Shown: piece after piece, positions 39,464 to 49,065 of the stretch
Numbering within the stretch: position 1 is the first letter of the stretch
How the letters are laid out: each line of letters starts with the position of its first letter
NCBI GenBank assembly: GCA_963796565.1
Contig: CAWCMA010000012.1
Location: 1 to 64,000, forward strand
Reading direction: 5' to 3'
DNA: 64,000 nucleotides
Origin: JAKAVN01 sp963796565
GTDB taxonomy: Bacteria > Desulfobacterota > Binatia > Binatales > Binataceae
The notes under the pieces: model-generated
Database searches by the model: none
What the model was told of the DNA's origin: nothing
What the model saw: only the letters and a program-made list of their open reading frames with translations
Translations under genes and position numbers: made by a program

Positions 39464-40624
39464 TCAGTAGGATCTCGGCAGCCCCAGCAAATGCTCTGCG
39501 ATGTAGCTCAAGACCAGGTTGTTGGAGATCGGAGCGGTCCGGTAAAGGCGCGCCTCCCGCCATTTGCGCTCGACGTGATACTGCTTGGCGAACCCGTATC
39601 CGCCCAAAGTATTCATCGCCGCTTCGCCGGCCTCCCAGGCGGCTTCGGTCGCCAGATATTTTGCCATGTTGGCTTCGCCGCCGCACGGCAGGTTGGCGTC
39701 GAAGAGCGTCACCGCCTTGAGCCGCATCAGTGATGCCGCCTCGACCGACATGTGCGCTCTGGCGATTGGAAATTGCACGCCCTGATTCATGCCGATGACG
39801 CGATCGAAGACCCTGCGTTCGTTGGCATAGCTGACGGCGTGTTCCACGAACCAGCGGCCGTCGCCGATCGATTCGCTCGCAACCAGGATGCGCTCGGCGT
39901 TGAGCGAACTCAGCAGATAGTGGAAGCCCTTGCCTTCCTCCCCTATGAGCGTATCGCGGGGCACGGTCAGGTTGTCGATGAAAAGCTGGTTGGTACCATG
40001 ATTGATCATTGTCGCGATCGGTACTGCCTTGATCGCATCGCCGTATTCGCGCAGGTTGACCAGGAACAGGCTCATGCCGTCGGTTTTTTTCTTTGCTTCG
40101 TCGAACGGAGTTGTGCGCGTCAGCAGCAGTAGCATGTCGGAATGCTGGTAGCGCGAGGTGAAAATCTTGCTGCCGTTGATTACGTAGTTGTCGCCCGCGC
40201 GCCGGGCGAAGGTCTTGATCTTGGGCGTCTCAGAGCCGGCGTCGGGCTCCGTCACGCCGAAGGCCTGTAGCCGCAGCTCGCCTGACGCGATGCGCGGTAG
40301 ATAGCGCCGCTTCTGTTCCTCGCTCCCATGCTTGAGCAGCGAGGCCATGGTATACATCTGGGCGTGGCAGGCGGCGGCGTTGCCTCCCGAGTGATTTATT
40401 TCCTCGAGAATTATCGAGCCGTCGAGCATCGTCAGACCGGCCCCGCCGTATTCCTGCGGAATGAGCGCCGCGAGCCATCCAGCCTCGCTGAGCGTGCGCA
40501 CGAATTCCTCTGGATAGGCGCTACGCTCGTCACACTGGCGCCAGTACTCGTCGCCAAATCGAGCGCACAGGCTTGAAACCGCCTCGCGAATCTCCCGTTG
40601 GCCGCTCGAAAATTCGAAATCCAT
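39464..40624 (-). CDS. Acyl-CoA dehydrogenase
   Basis: 386-residue FAD-dependent dehydrogenase. Start at 40624 (MDFEFSSGQREIREAV) is typical for the family; the open frame extends upstream without justification. Signatures: LIPQEYGGAGLTMLDGSIIL, LQAFGVTEPDAGSETPKIKT, the RYQHSDMLLLLTRT strand, INHGTNQLFIDNLTVP, GEEGKGFHYLLSSLNAERIL, GYGFAKQYHVERKWREARLY ending in the usual helix. It probably oxidises an acyl-CoA (alpha,beta) in a degradation pathway with the surrounding LLM enzymes. Confidence 0.9.
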   Translation of the reverse strand: MDFEFSSGQREIREAVSSLCARFGDEYWRQCDERSAYPEEFVRTLSEAGWLAALIPQEYGGAGLTMLDGSIILEEINHSGGNAAACHAQMYTMASLLKHGSEEQKRRYLPRIASGELRLQAFGVTEPDAGSETPKIKTFARRAGDNYVINGSKIFTSRYQHSDMLLLLTRTTPFDEAKKKTDGMSLFLVNLREYGDAIKAVPIATMINHGTNQLFIDNLTVPRDTLIGEEGKGFHYLLSSLNAERILVASESIGDGRWFVEHAVSYANERRVFDRVIGMNQGVQFPIARAHMSVEAASLMRLKAVTLFDANLPCGGEANMAKYLATEAAWEAGEAAMNTLGGYGFAKQYHVERKWREARLYRTAPISNNLVLSYIAEHLLGLPRSY

Positions 40625-40755
40625 GGATGCCCTCGTTACATAGTGGCTGGGCACACGTGGGCGAGCCTTTGCAGGCTCGCCCATCGTGTTACGGGCGCGT
40701 CAACGCAGCGTCGCGGACAAGGCTGCGCCGCCGCCGGCCTATTTCAGGTCCGCAA

Positions 40756-41844
40756 TCATTTGCGAAAAGCCGGAATCACATGCTTCGCCAGGTCACGGAA
40801 CGGCCCCTCGGCGAAGTCCGGACCGGGCACGATGTTTATCTCCTTGATCCCGATTTTTTCCAGCTCGCGAATTTGCGCGATTATCTCTTCCGGCGTTCCT
40901 ACCAGTCCGGTCGCTTTGATCGCGTCGGGCGTGACGTAGCGCCGCTCCTCGGGCTGCACGAAAGTCGCGTGTCCGTCATGGATTTGCCGAAACCGCGCAT
41001 TTTCCGGCAGAGTGTAGCTATCCACTCGCTTTACATAGTCGCTCCAGACGTCACGGAAGTAGGGCGGAATCAGTGCGTCGTTTTTGCCCTCCTTCTTCCA
41101 GATCTCGTAGAAGAAATGCAGTTCGCAGGTCACCCATGGGCCGGTTTCATCGACCACGCGTTCGCTGGTCAGCCGTTCGCCCGGCTTGAGCACCGAGGCG
41201 GCCGTAAAGAGCACGACATGAAAGTCGGAGCCCACCTTGCGGCCAACCGCTTGCGCGCCAGTCCGAATATGTGAGAGGCGGGATTCGAGGTCTTCGGTGG
41301 TCCTGCCAATCGTGGTCCATCCATCGCCATACGCGCCGGCGGCCTCGCATGCCTTGGGGCCGTTGGCGGCGATATACATCGGAATGTGATTGTCGAGATT
41401 GATGAAGTGGCGGTCGCGATGCAGGAACTTTATCTCGCGCGTCTTGCCGCTATAGGTGTAGTCCACCGCCTTGCCGTCGAGCAGTTCGCGCGTCACGCGC
41501 AGGTATTCCCTGAATTGCTTGACGCCGATCGGATCCTGCCCCATCACGCGCATCGCCGTATGGCCGGTGCCGATTCCCAGGAACACCCGCCCCGGAGCGA
41601 TTTGGTTTATCGAGGCGATCGAATGCGCAGTCACCGGGGCGATACGCGTACCGGCTATCGCCACGCCGGTGCCGATCTTAATCCGCTTGGTGCTCGCGGC
41701 CGCCAGCGCCATCGTCGCGTAGCAGTCGGACCAGATCATCTGCGAATCCGGCACCCACGCGCGGTCGTAGCCGAGCTCTTCGGCCAGCCGGATTTGCTCG
41801 GGTGACTTTCCAATGTGAGTTATTACTGTTACTCCAAATTCCAT
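40756..41844 (-). CDS. LLM-class flavin/F420-dependent oxidoreductase
   Basis: 362-residue luciferase-like enzyme. MEFGVTVITHIGKSPEQIRL, LAEELGYDRAWVPDSQMIWS, IKIGTGVAIAGTRIAPVTAH, ALNQIAPGRVFLGIGTGHTA-like segment (ASINQIAPGRVFLGIGTGHT), and PMYIAANGPKACEAAGAYGD resemble the coenzyme F420-dependent tetrahydromethanopterin-reductase-like group. It has an inserted region ~200-290 rich in aromatic residues. It lies 15 bases downstream of the next LLM gene and is probably co-transcribed with it. Confidence 0.85.
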   Translation of the reverse strand: MEFGVTVITHIGKSPEQIRLAEELGYDRAWVPDSQMIWSDCYATMALAAASTKRIKIGTGVAIAGTRIAPVTAHSIASINQIAPGRVFLGIGTGHTAMRVMGQDPIGVKQFREYLRVTRELLDGKAVDYTYSGKTREIKFLHRDRHFINLDNHIPMYIAANGPKACEAAGAYGDGWTTIGRTTEDLESRLSHIRTGAQAVGRKVGSDFHVVLFTAASVLKPGERLTSERVVDETGPWVTCELHFFYEIWKKEGKNDALIPPYFRDVWSDYVKRVDSYTLPENARFRQIHDGHATFVQPEERRYVTPDAIKATGLVGTPEEIIAQIRELEKIGIKEINIVPGPDFAEGPFRDLAKHVIPAFRK

Positions 41845-41859
41845 ATGCTTCCTTTATAG

Positions 41860-43239
41860 CTATACACGTATTGATTCGTCGCGCTGCGGTGCTCGCTTGA
41901 GCGCGTTGAGGTCGACCAGCGAGTCGCGCTGTGTGCCCGCCGTGTACGGACGCGACCCGGGCTCGCGCTCGAACGGGTCCACGATGCCGAGTTCCCTGGC
42001 GATCTCGCGCATCGCCGGGAGCACTTCCTGACCGAGCAGGCGCGTGCTGGTCATCCGCTGCTCGAGCGTCAGCGGCCCCTGCGCCTGGAACAGTCCGAAA
42101 ATGCTGGGATGCAGCACTTCCATGATCAGGCGCAGCTTGGGGAGCACCGATTTCGGAGTCCCGATGATGATTTGCAAGCCGTCCTGCGCCTTTTGGTACG
42201 TCCCGTAGATTTTGCGCTTGGCTTCCTCGATGCTGACCTCGCCGCGGCGCAGTTTGCCGCGCGTGTCCTTCCCATGACGGTCCTCGCCGCTCTCCTTGAG
42301 CTTCTCGCTGGTGATGCCGAGGAAACCGTAGTCGGAGGCTTGGCGCGCGAGGCGTCGCGTTGCCTCCTTGGAGTTGTAGCCCGGTGGCAAAGTCCATTCC
42401 GGACGCGAGAAGTTCTGGGCACCACCGCCGAAGAGCGCGGCCTTGCCCAGCTCCTGCGCCTTCTCTTCCGTCTCGGCGACGAAGATCTGCTGCAGGTAGC
42501 CGAAATTCTCAGTCCCGGCCATGTAACCCTCCTGCATCGCGGTGTCGCCGTACAGATTCCACAACTCGACCGTCGACTGCAGCGCGGTTCCCAGTCCGAT
42601 GTATGGGTAACGATGCTGCGCGCACCATACGACGGTCTCTGGGCTGATCACGCCGGGAATCCATATTGGCGGGCGCGGCTTCTGATACGGCAGCACCCAC
42701 GGGTTGATGTAGCGATAAGTGAAATGTTTGCCTTCCCAGCGAAACGGCCCCGGACGCGTCCATGCCGCGATCACGACGTCGTGGGCCTCATTGAAATACT
42801 CGCGATTGTAGGCTGGGTTGGCGTTGTTGAAGATCTGTTCACTGCCGGCGCCGCGGACCCATCCGGGGACCAGCCGGCCTTTGGAGATCAGATCGATCTC
42901 CGCCAGTTCCTCCGCCATGCGAAGCGGATTTTTCAGTGTCGGCAGCGGATTGCCCAGCAGCACGATGCGCACCTTTTTGGTGATGCGGGCGAGGATCGCG
43001 GCCTCGACGTTCATGACCGCGCCCATGCAGAACGGGGTGCCGTGATGCTCGTTGAGCATTACGCCATCGAAGCCCATCTCCTCGGCATAGACGGCTTCGT
43101 CGAGGTATTCGTTGTACAGCCGCGCGCCGACTTCGCGATCGAAAAAGCGATTGGGAACTCCAAAGAAGCTGCGGTTCTTGATTACTTCTTCTTCCGGAAC
43201 CTCGCGGTAAGGACGCTCGGTGAAATACATTATATGCAT
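41860..43239 (-). CDS. LLM-class (bacterial luciferase-like) monooxygenase
   Basis: 459-residue enzyme, longer than most in the family. GGAGACAAGCC precedes the ATG at 43239. Features: AEEMGFDGVMLNEHHGTPFC, ILARITKKVRIVLLGNPLPT, DLISKGRLVPGWVRGAGSEQ, PYQKPRPPIWIPGVISPETV. NEHHG is the typical luciferase-like monooxygenase motif. Substrate unknown, but the company of an extradiol dioxygenase and C-C hydrolase suggests oxidation of a ring or long-chain ketone. Confidence 0.85.
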   Translation of the reverse strand: MHIMYFTERPYREVPEEEVIKNRSFFGVPNRFFDREVGARLYNEYLDEAVYAEEMGFDGVMLNEHHGTPFCMGAVMNVEAAILARITKKVRIVLLGNPLPTLKNPLRMAEELAEIDLISKGRLVPGWVRGAGSEQIFNNANPAYNREYFNEAHDVVIAAWTRPGPFRWEGKHFTYRYINPWVLPYQKPRPPIWIPGVISPETVVWCAQHRYPYIGLGTALQSTVELWNLYGDTAMQEGYMAGTENFGYLQQIFVAETEEKAQELGKAALFGGGAQNFSRPEWTLPPGYNSKEATRRLARQASDYGFLGITSEKLKESGEDRHGKDTRGKLRRGEVSIEEAKRKIYGTYQKAQDGLQIIIGTPKSVLPKLRLIMEVLHPSIFGLFQAQGPLTLEQRMTSTRLLGQEVLPAMREIARELGIVDPFEREPGSRPYTAGTQRDSLVDLNALKRAPQRDESIRV

Positions 43240-43274
43240 GGCTTGTCTCCTTCAGCTCACGCTATAGCTCCGGC

Positions 43275-44069
43275 TCAGGCCAGAAACTCTTTGACCAGTT
43301 TGATGAACTCGGCCGACCTTTCGATTTCCGGCCGATGGCCGCAATCATCGAAGATCGTGAGCCGCGTTTCAGTATTCTTGAGCGCCTGTTTGTAGGCTTG
43401 TGCTGCGCTCACCGGTACCAACGCGTCTTCGCGACCCCATACGATCTGCGTCGGCAGGCCGCTGACGCCCTGCAGGAAATAAGGCAGGTTCCGATTGTGA
43501 AGAATCGGTTCCCAGGCGATGCGCGCGGTTTCGGTGCGCGCGTCCTCGAAAGCCTCGAATTGCTCCGGAGTCCGCTGGCCACCATAGAGTTTGGCGAACT
43601 CCGGCGTGGTCTCCGGATCGTGGATGCTCAGGTTGAGTGGCGTGCGTTGCGTAACCACGAAGATATCGAAAATTTCGCCCTCCGGCGGTTTTATCCCCAA
43701 CGGCGCGACCAGCACCATTTTGCGGAACTGCCGTGGGTTGGCGGTCGCCATCTCGGCCGCGGCCCATCCGCCGAGCGAGAATCCGATCACGTCGACCGGC
43801 CCGAGATTCATGTCGCGCAGCATCCATGAGTAGAAAAGTCCCAACTCGTGGACATTGCGGATCGCTTCGATGCGCGGCGACTTGCCGAACCCGGGTTGAA
43901 TCGGAATCAGGATCGTGCGTTCCTTAGCCAGCGCCGCGTGCCAGTTCAGCCATCCCGGATGTCCCATCTCCTCATGCAGGACCAGCAGGGGCTTTCCCTG
44001 GCCGCCCTTGATTATTGCGAGGTCAGTCCCCGCTACGTGGGTGATTTCCTCGGACCAATCTCCTGCCAT
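43275..44069 (-). CDS. Alpha/beta hydrolase (C-C bond hydrolase-like)
   Basis: 264 residues. The nucleophile elbow is GFSLGG (Ser98), the acid Asp215 lies in WGREDALVPV, and His245 in DCGHRPEIE. The pattern and size fit meta-cleavage-product hydrolases (BphD/HsaD/MhpC family), though the oxyanion HGG near the N-terminus is replaced by LHEEMGHPG. An extradiol dioxygenase gene lies 240 bases upstream on the same strand, which supports action on a ring-cleavage product. Confidence 0.8.
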   Translation of the reverse strand: MAGDWSEEITHVAGTDLAIIKGGQGKPLLVLHEEMGHPGWLNWHAALAKERTILIPIQPGFGKSPRIEAIRNVHELGLFYSWMLRDMNLGPVDVIGFSLGGWAAAEMATANPRQFRKMVLVAPLGIKPPEGEIFDIFVVTQRTPLNLSIHDPETTPEFAKLYGGQRTPEQFEAFEDARTETARIAWEPILHNRNLPYFLQGVSGLPTQIVWGREDALVPVSAAQAYKQALKNTETRLTIFDDCGHRPEIERSAEFIKLVKEFLA

Positions 44070-44308
44070 CTGGTGAACCTCCGTTATTGCAGAGCGGTCA
44101 GCGCCCTAGGGTCGCGTCCCCCTGCGACATCTTTTAAACCACATTTCCTATTGTTTCAGCCAACGCCACAAGCAGACAGCCGGGCGCAGGCGGAAGAACT
44201 GCCTTCCGACGGCACGCTCATCGAACGTGTTCACGCGGCACGCCGCGGGCCGCAATCACACTTCAGCTTCGGGCGCCGGTTCCTTTCGTTTGCAGCCGGA
44301 ATTGGTAT

Positions 44309-45187
44309 TCAATCGAATGCGCCAGGCTCGAATTCATGGCCGTACATATCTTCGACATAGTATTCCGACTGATGTGTGGCGGACCTGGCGCCCCATCCGT
44401 ATTCCCACATCCAGCCCGAAGGATTGCCGACGTAGAACGAGAACATATGGTCGTTCGAGTGCTTACCGGGAGTAATCCTGATCGGCAATTTGTGCTTGCG
44501 CACCAGATCGTAGGTGAGGCCCACGTCGTCGAGGTTATCCACTTCCACCATCAGATGGTTGATTCGCTTCTTCACGCCGCCGATTCCAAACGCGACCGAA
44601 TGGTCGCGCTCGCTGCAGTGCATGAAGACCGGCGTGGCAACGTGCTTGCCCATCTGAAACTTGTACTCGACGCCGCCGCGCATCCCGAGCGCGTTGTAGA
44701 AGCGAATGGCGGCAGGGACGTCCCTCTCGCGTATGATGCAATGCCCCAAGCCGCCGGCTCCGGTCTTGAAACGCCCGTGCATCCCGCGCCCCGGATGAAA
44801 GGGCTTGCTGTACTGAACCTGGGGGCCGTGAAAGATTTCGATCGGATTGCCGTCCGGATCGTCGAGCTTCAGCACCTCGAGGACGTGGCGTTCGCCGGCT
44901 TCTTCGTCCGAGCCCACGCGGAACTGTAATCCGGCCGACGAAAGTTGCTTTTGCATCTCGCGGAATTCTTCGGGACCAGCCACCCGGAAGCCCAGGTACA
45001 TCAGGTCGTCGCTGTCGTCGGTGTGCAGCACGACGCGATGATGCCAATAATCCATGCGGAGGTAGCAGCGGTCGCGCTCTTCACTCTCGGCCAACTCCAT
45101 GCCGATGATTCGGGCGGCGAAGTTCTTCCATTCATCGGGATTTTTCACCCCGATACCCATGTAGCTCAGCTCGGTTACCTGGACCAT
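44309..45187 (-). CDS. Extradiol (BphC-type) dioxygenase
   Basis: 292-residue two-domain vicinal-oxygen-chelate enzyme that opens catechol-type rings meta to the hydroxyls. The start at 45187 has GGAG six bases upstream. Iron ligands expected for type I extradiol dioxygenases are all present at near-canonical positions: His149 (GLGHCIIRERD), His211 (INHLMVEVDN) and Glu262 (GWMWEYGWG), plus second-shell His247/Tyr252 candidates in NDHMFSFY. Ring substrate (biphenyl-, steroid- or terpenoid-derived catechol) is not determinable by eye. Confidence 0.9.
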   Translation of the reverse strand: MVQVTELSYMGIGVKNPDEWKNFAARIIGMELAESEERDRCYLRMDYWHHRVVLHTDDSDDLMYLGFRVAGPEEFREMQKQLSSAGLQFRVGSDEEAGERHVLEVLKLDDPDGNPIEIFHGPQVQYSKPFHPGRGMHGRFKTGAGGLGHCIIRERDVPAAIRFYNALGMRGGVEYKFQMGKHVATPVFMHCSERDHSVAFGIGGVKKRINHLMVEVDNLDDVGLTYDLVRKHKLPIRITPGKHSNDHMFSFYVGNPSGWMWEYGWGARSATHQSEYYVEDMYGHEFEPGAFD

Positions 45188-45426
45188 TGTCATCTCCAGC
45201 AAGCGCCGAACGTTTGGGCGCGGTTAATCGGACATCACGCCACGCGCGCGGCCTCGCCCGCTCCATCCCAGCGCAAGGCCCCGCCGACATGGTTCTAACT
45301 CTACAGGACAGCCAGCTATGCCGGGCAACCACAGTCGTGGGGCATTTGCAGCCCTTATTGGCGGTCATCTACACTCCGCTTTGGCGCTTTGCCGCAACTC
45401 TGAGGTCGTCCGGATCGGGGTGGTGC

Positions 45427-46578
45427 ATGACTCTGAAAGATTCGAAGCCAGGCTTGCTGATCAACGATAGTCATTTCGACGAGCAGTTTCCGCTGGCTCC
45501 GATTGATGACTACATGATCCATCAGACGCCCGATCCGATCCGCGTGGTTTGGTCGACCGACCCACGAATCTACGAACGCTTCTGGGTAATTTGCCACGAC
45601 CGCAGGGGCGAGCTTCTGCTCGTCACGGGCGCGAGCTTTTACCCCAATCTCGATACTGCCGAAGCCTACGCAATCGTCAATTTCAAGGGCCAGCATACTT
45701 CCGTGCGCGCGTTTCGGCGTCTCGGTGCGGACCGGATGAACATGCACATCGGTCCGATCAAGCCCACGATCATCCAAGGGATGCGGCTTTGGCGTTACGT
45801 ACTGGAAGAAAACGAATGGGGCATCAGTTACGACCTGCATTGGCAGGATACCCGGCGGCAGGTCTACCATGCTTCATCCGGCTCAGTCGCCGAGGGCTCT
45901 CCGCGCGGCAGACGCGCCGACATCACCGCGGGTTTCGAGGGTTTCGGCATCGCCGAAGGCTGGGTGAAAGTAGGCGGCGAGCGGATTGAACTCACCCGGG
46001 ACAACAGCGGCGGGACACGCGACCGTCATTGGGGCGTCGGCCGGGGTGTAGGCGGCCCAAGCCTTCAGCCTGGCCGCAAGCTGCACGCTGGATGGATTGG
46101 CGGCAATTGGGTATCTTTCAAGGACTTCGCAATCTGGGGTAACACGGTCCTATACAACTTCGGCGATCCTCGTCCGGGTATGGGCAAGATCGTCAAGACA
46201 GAGCGGCGACTGAGGTTCGAGCCGGATACTCGAATTTTCGTCGAAGGCATTATTGACTACACACTCGAGACGGGAGAGGTAAAGCAAGTCCATTATCGGC
46301 GCTTCGGATATCAAACTGCGTATATGCGATGCGGAATGTACGGCGGTACACCCGACAAAAATATCTACCAGGGCCAGTACGTCGGTGAGAACGTGGTCGA
46401 AGGCGACAAATACGACGTCACCAAGGCGGAGGTTCGCGGCCGTCTTGCAGGTCTCGACGAGCATCATTGCGAAGTCACCTGCGATGGCGAGACCACGACC
46501 GGCATCCTGCAGCCGCTCGATCCCGACGCCTACAACGCCTGCGCAAAAGGCCGGCCGGGCTGGAGGTTTCTGGAGTGA
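45427..46578 (+). CDS. DUF7064-like protein of a catabolic operon
   Basis: 383-residue soluble beta-rich protein. Start at 45427 (MTLKDSKPGLLINDSHFDEQ) chosen by fit to the conserved N-terminus; the frame is open to 45187 but overlaps the divergent dioxygenase start. It is Trp, Tyr and Gly rich with lipocalin/tocopherol-cyclase-like strands (DRHWGVGRGVGG, LHAGWIGGNWVSFKDFAIWG). Proteins of this type are often encoded beside aminoglycoside-phosphotransferase-like genes, as here, in steroid or hydrocarbon degraders. Activity unknown. Confidence 0.7.
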   Translation: MTLKDSKPGLLINDSHFDEQFPLAPIDDYMIHQTPDPIRVVWSTDPRIYERFWVICHDRRGELLLVTGASFYPNLDTAEAYAIVNFKGQHTSVRAFRRLGADRMNMHIGPIKPTIIQGMRLWRYVLEENEWGISYDLHWQDTRRQVYHASSGSVAEGSPRGRRADITAGFEGFGIAEGWVKVGGERIELTRDNSGGTRDRHWGVGRGVGGPSLQPGRKLHAGWIGGNWVSFKDFAIWGNTVLYNFGDPRPGMGKIVKTERRLRFEPDTRIFVEGIIDYTLETGEVKQVHYRRFGYQTAYMRCGMYGGTPDKNIYQGQYVGENVVEGDKYDVTKAEVRGRLAGLDEHHCEVTCDGETTTGILQPLDPDAYNACAKGRPGWRFLE

Positions 46579-47588
46579 GCGTGTCGTCGGCCGCCGCGGT
46601 TGAAGACCTGGTCGCCCGCTTGAAGGAGTTCCTGGCGGCGAACCTGGACGGCGCGCGGAATATCCGCATAGACAACGTGGCTCCTATCACGGCGGGGAAT
46701 GCCCGCGAGGCGTGGGAGTTCGACGTTCGATGGTTCGACGGCGGCGAAGAACGAAAAGTCAGTTGCGTGATGCTGCGCAAGGCGCAAGCGGGCCAGCTCG
46801 AGACGGATCTTGCTCCCGAATTCAGGATAATCAGTGCGCTTCGGGACAGCGGAGTTCCGGTTGCGCGGGCGCTCTGGATGGACAGCGAGGGGAGGTGGCT
46901 CGAGCGTCCGTCTTTCATAATGGAGAAGGTGGCGGGCGCGACGGATTTCTTTGCGCTGCTGAAGCCCGAAGTGGCTGAACGGAGCCGGGCGATAGCAACG
47001 CAATTGGCGGTGATTGCGGCCAGGCTTCATACGGTCGATTGGAAAAAGCTGGGCGTGGACTTTCTCCCTGCGACGACGCCTGAGACCGCGGCAGCGCAGC
47101 AAATCTCGTACTGGGAATCGCTGTTTCTGAAGCACCGGATGGAGCCTCATCCGGTAATGGTTTCGGCATTCATCTGGCTGAAGGAGCATCGGCCGATCGC
47201 CCACAGAATCGGTATCGTCCATGGCGATTTCCGTTTTGGGAATTTTCTGTATGAAGGGGACCGCATCAACGCCATGCTGGACTGGGAGATGGTGCATCTT
47301 GGAGATCCGGTCGAGGACATCGCCTGGGCTTATCGCTCCTTATGGGGCCCGCAGGCGTTTCTTTCCCTGGATGAATTTCTCCAGCGCTACAGCGAGCTAA
47401 GTGGCATACCGGTCCATCCAGAGACGCTGTTGTTCTATCGGCTCCTGGGCGAAGTGAAGCACAGCATCATTTCTTTGACTGGCGCGCGCTCGTTCATGGA
47501 TGGACGGACGCGGAACCTGTTTCTTGCCGATCGCGCCTCGACCACGACCAGTTACCTGATGCAATTTCTGGATTGGCTACCGGAATAA
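46575..47588 (+). CDS. APH-family phosphotransferase
   Basis: 337-residue kinase-fold protein starting at GTG 46575, which overlaps the previous stop (GTGA) and has GGAGG upstream. Kinase motifs: Brenner box IGIVHGDFRFGNFLYEGDRI and metal motif MLDWEMVHLGDPVEDIAWAY. This subgroup is linked to acyl-CoA dehydrogenase-type catabolism (ACAD10-like) and probably phosphorylates a hydroxyl of a pathway intermediate; it is not expected to be an antibiotic kinase. Confidence 0.88.
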   Translation: MSVSSAAAVEDLVARLKEFLAANLDGARNIRIDNVAPITAGNAREAWEFDVRWFDGGEERKVSCVMLRKAQAGQLETDLAPEFRIISALRDSGVPVARALWMDSEGRWLERPSFIMEKVAGATDFFALLKPEVAERSRAIATQLAVIAARLHTVDWKKLGVDFLPATTPETAAAQQISYWESLFLKHRMEPHPVMVSAFIWLKEHRPIAHRIGIVHGDFRFGNFLYEGDRINAMLDWEMVHLGDPVEDIAWAYRSLWGPQAFLSLDEFLQRYSELSGIPVHPETLLFYRLLGEVKHSIISLTGARSFMDGRTRNLFLADRASTTTSYLMQFLDWLPE

Positions 47589-47617
47589 GGAACGGGAGAT
47601 TGGCCGGGGAATCAGTT

Positions 47618-48148
47618 GTGACCAAACCAACCATCAGCGATTTGTTGGACGGAGTGGCTACCAGCCTGCGTGAATCGGTGCTGCCGGAAATACCGCCGGG
47701 ACCAACTCGGCGGCAAATCCAGGCTGCCATCAGCATCATCCGCCGTGCCGCGCTGGTATCGGACAAGATCGGACCGTATCTCTACGCCGACAACAAGGAT
47801 ATCGAAGAAACTCTGCGCCAGGCCTGCTCGACGCTCGATCGCGTGGAATCGAATGCCAGTGGCGCCGACCTTAAGCCGCTACGCCAGAGGCTGCACGCGG
47901 CGCTCGATCGGCGTGGCGACCCCGAGGTGGAATATCCGTCGCCTGCCGCGCTCGGAGCGCGCAACGTGGAGCTGCAGGCGCTGTTGGTCGAACTGCAGCA
48001 AGCCCTGCACGGGCCGTCGTTGTCCGAAAGCGATGGACACCTGGAGGGTGCCGAACGGAACGAGACAGTGGCTATGCTGCGCGGGTTATTTCGGCGGATG
48101 CTGGAGCGCGAACTGCAAGTAACAGCTCCTCCTTCCGCAAGAAAATAG
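47618..48148 (+). CDS. Small protein following the phosphotransferase
   Basis: 176 residues, GTG start at 47618. Helical: TISDLLDGVATSLRESVLPE, PTRRQIQAAISIIRRAALVS, then charged helices. Proteins of this pattern ('...L.P.L.....RYQ.ai...l..l.R') commonly follow the phosphotransferase gene in such operons. I cannot name a function. It is the last gene of the rightward three-gene unit and ends 10 bases before a convergent gene. Confidence 0.65.
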   Translation: MTKPTISDLLDGVATSLRESVLPEIPPGPTRRQIQAAISIIRRAALVSDKIGPYLYADNKDIEETLRQACSTLDRVESNASGADLKPLRQRLHAALDRRGDPEVEYPSPAALGARNVELQALLVELQQALHGPSLSESDGHLEGAERNETVAMLRGLFRRMLERELQVTAPPSARK

Positions 48149-48158
48149 CGCCTGGTGG

Positions 48159-48440
48159 TTAGTGCGGATGCTTTACGCTTTTCCGATCTTCGTCGTCAGT
48201 TTCGATCGCGTGACCCAGACACCACTGCACCATCCAGCGTGACGTAATCTCATCGGAGAGGCTCAACCCCTCGTCGTTCACTGCCCATGTACGATGATTG
48301 ATGGTCATGTGACCGAACTTGCGGCCGCAACTCCTACAGGTAAATCCCAAACGCGATCCGCCGCCCGGTGTCAATGACTCGAGAGTTTTGACTTTCCAGT
48401 CGTGACTGTCCCAGGGGTTTCTGCCTCTTTGTGTCTGCAT
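48159..48440 (-). CDS. Small zinc-ribbon-like protein
   Basis: 93 residues with FTCRSCGRKFGHM (a Cys-x2-Cys knuckle) and a later WCLGH that could complete a zinc site. The N-terminus (NPWDSHDWKVKTLESLTPGG) is Trp/His rich. No known family is apparent, and no promoter or ribosome-binding site stands out. It lies 54 bases from the RRM gene on the same strand. Confidence 0.5.
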   Translation of the reverse strand: MQTQRGRNPWDSHDWKVKTLESLTPGGGSRLGFTCRSCGRKFGHMTINHRTWAVNDEGLSLSDEITSRWMVQWCLGHAIETDDEDRKSVKHPH

Positions 48441-48494
48441 TTATCTCCCGTGCCGCTTGTCGAATCTTCTCAGCCTGTCTCGGCCAGTAGGTGG

Positions 48495-48749
48495 CTAGTT
48501 CTGTTCCCGTAGCGGTCCGGGATGAATTCGAATCCGCTTGCCTTTGAGGTCGGCGTGGTTGAGCCATTTGATCGCGTGAAGTGCGTCGTCGAGCTTTTCC
48601 ATATCGACGCAACCGAAGCCGCGTGATTTTCCCGACGCCTTGTCGGTAACCACCAGTACGCCGCGCACTTTCCCAGCGCGGGAAAAATATTCCTCGACAT
48701 CGTCGCGCGTGACCGCGTTCGCCAGATTATCGAAATAAACTCTAGGCAT
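48495..48749 (-). CDS. RRM-type RNA-binding protein
   Basis: 84-residue single RNA-recognition motif. RNP2 is VYFDNL near the N-terminus and RNP1 is KSRGFGCVDM near residue 42, with the usual beta-alpha-beta-beta-alpha-beta order. Bacterial RRM proteins of this size bind RNA and are often cold- or stress-responsive. RNP1 has Gly-Phe-Gly-Cys, so one aromatic position is Cys. Confidence 0.88.
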   Translation of the reverse strand: MPRVYFDNLANAVTRDDVEEYFSRAGKVRGVLVVTDKASGKSRGFGCVDMEKLDDALHAIKWLNHADLKGKRIRIHPGPLREQN

Positions 48750-49065
48750 CGCTTCGGCAGCCCTCTCGAGATGTAAGACTTTGGTTCGACCCCCATCTTA
48801 TACGGCTTGACGGCGTAGCACCATCCGGCTCGACAACCCCAGCATTTTCAAGCTCTTTTTGCCCTAAGGAAGGTTGTATGCGCAGGCTTTCGCGTCGAAT
48901 GGGTCGGTTTACGACGTCTTTGGCACGCGAATTGACAGCCCCGCACGCACCGGAATAGCTTCACCAGTAGCTTCACGAAGACCGCACGTCGGCGTATGGC
49001 GAGGCGGATGGCGCCGAATCCGTTGAAGCTTTGCCACCGCCAATGAACTCACGAAGGGTCCCTCG
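48750..49065. other. Non-coding divergent region
   Basis: 316 bases between the leftward RRM gene and the rightward Fe-S protein gene. It holds a 9-base direct repeat TAGCTTCAC near 48956-48976 and an imperfect sigma-54-like sequence at 48921 (discussed and rejected). No gene is visible. Confidence 0.4.

Noticed and set aside
48921..48936. Sigma-54 promoter for the Fe-S/CCG gene (TGGCACGCGAATTGAC)
   Set aside because: The -24 part is perfect, but the essential GC at -12 is GA, and it lies about 130 bases from the start.
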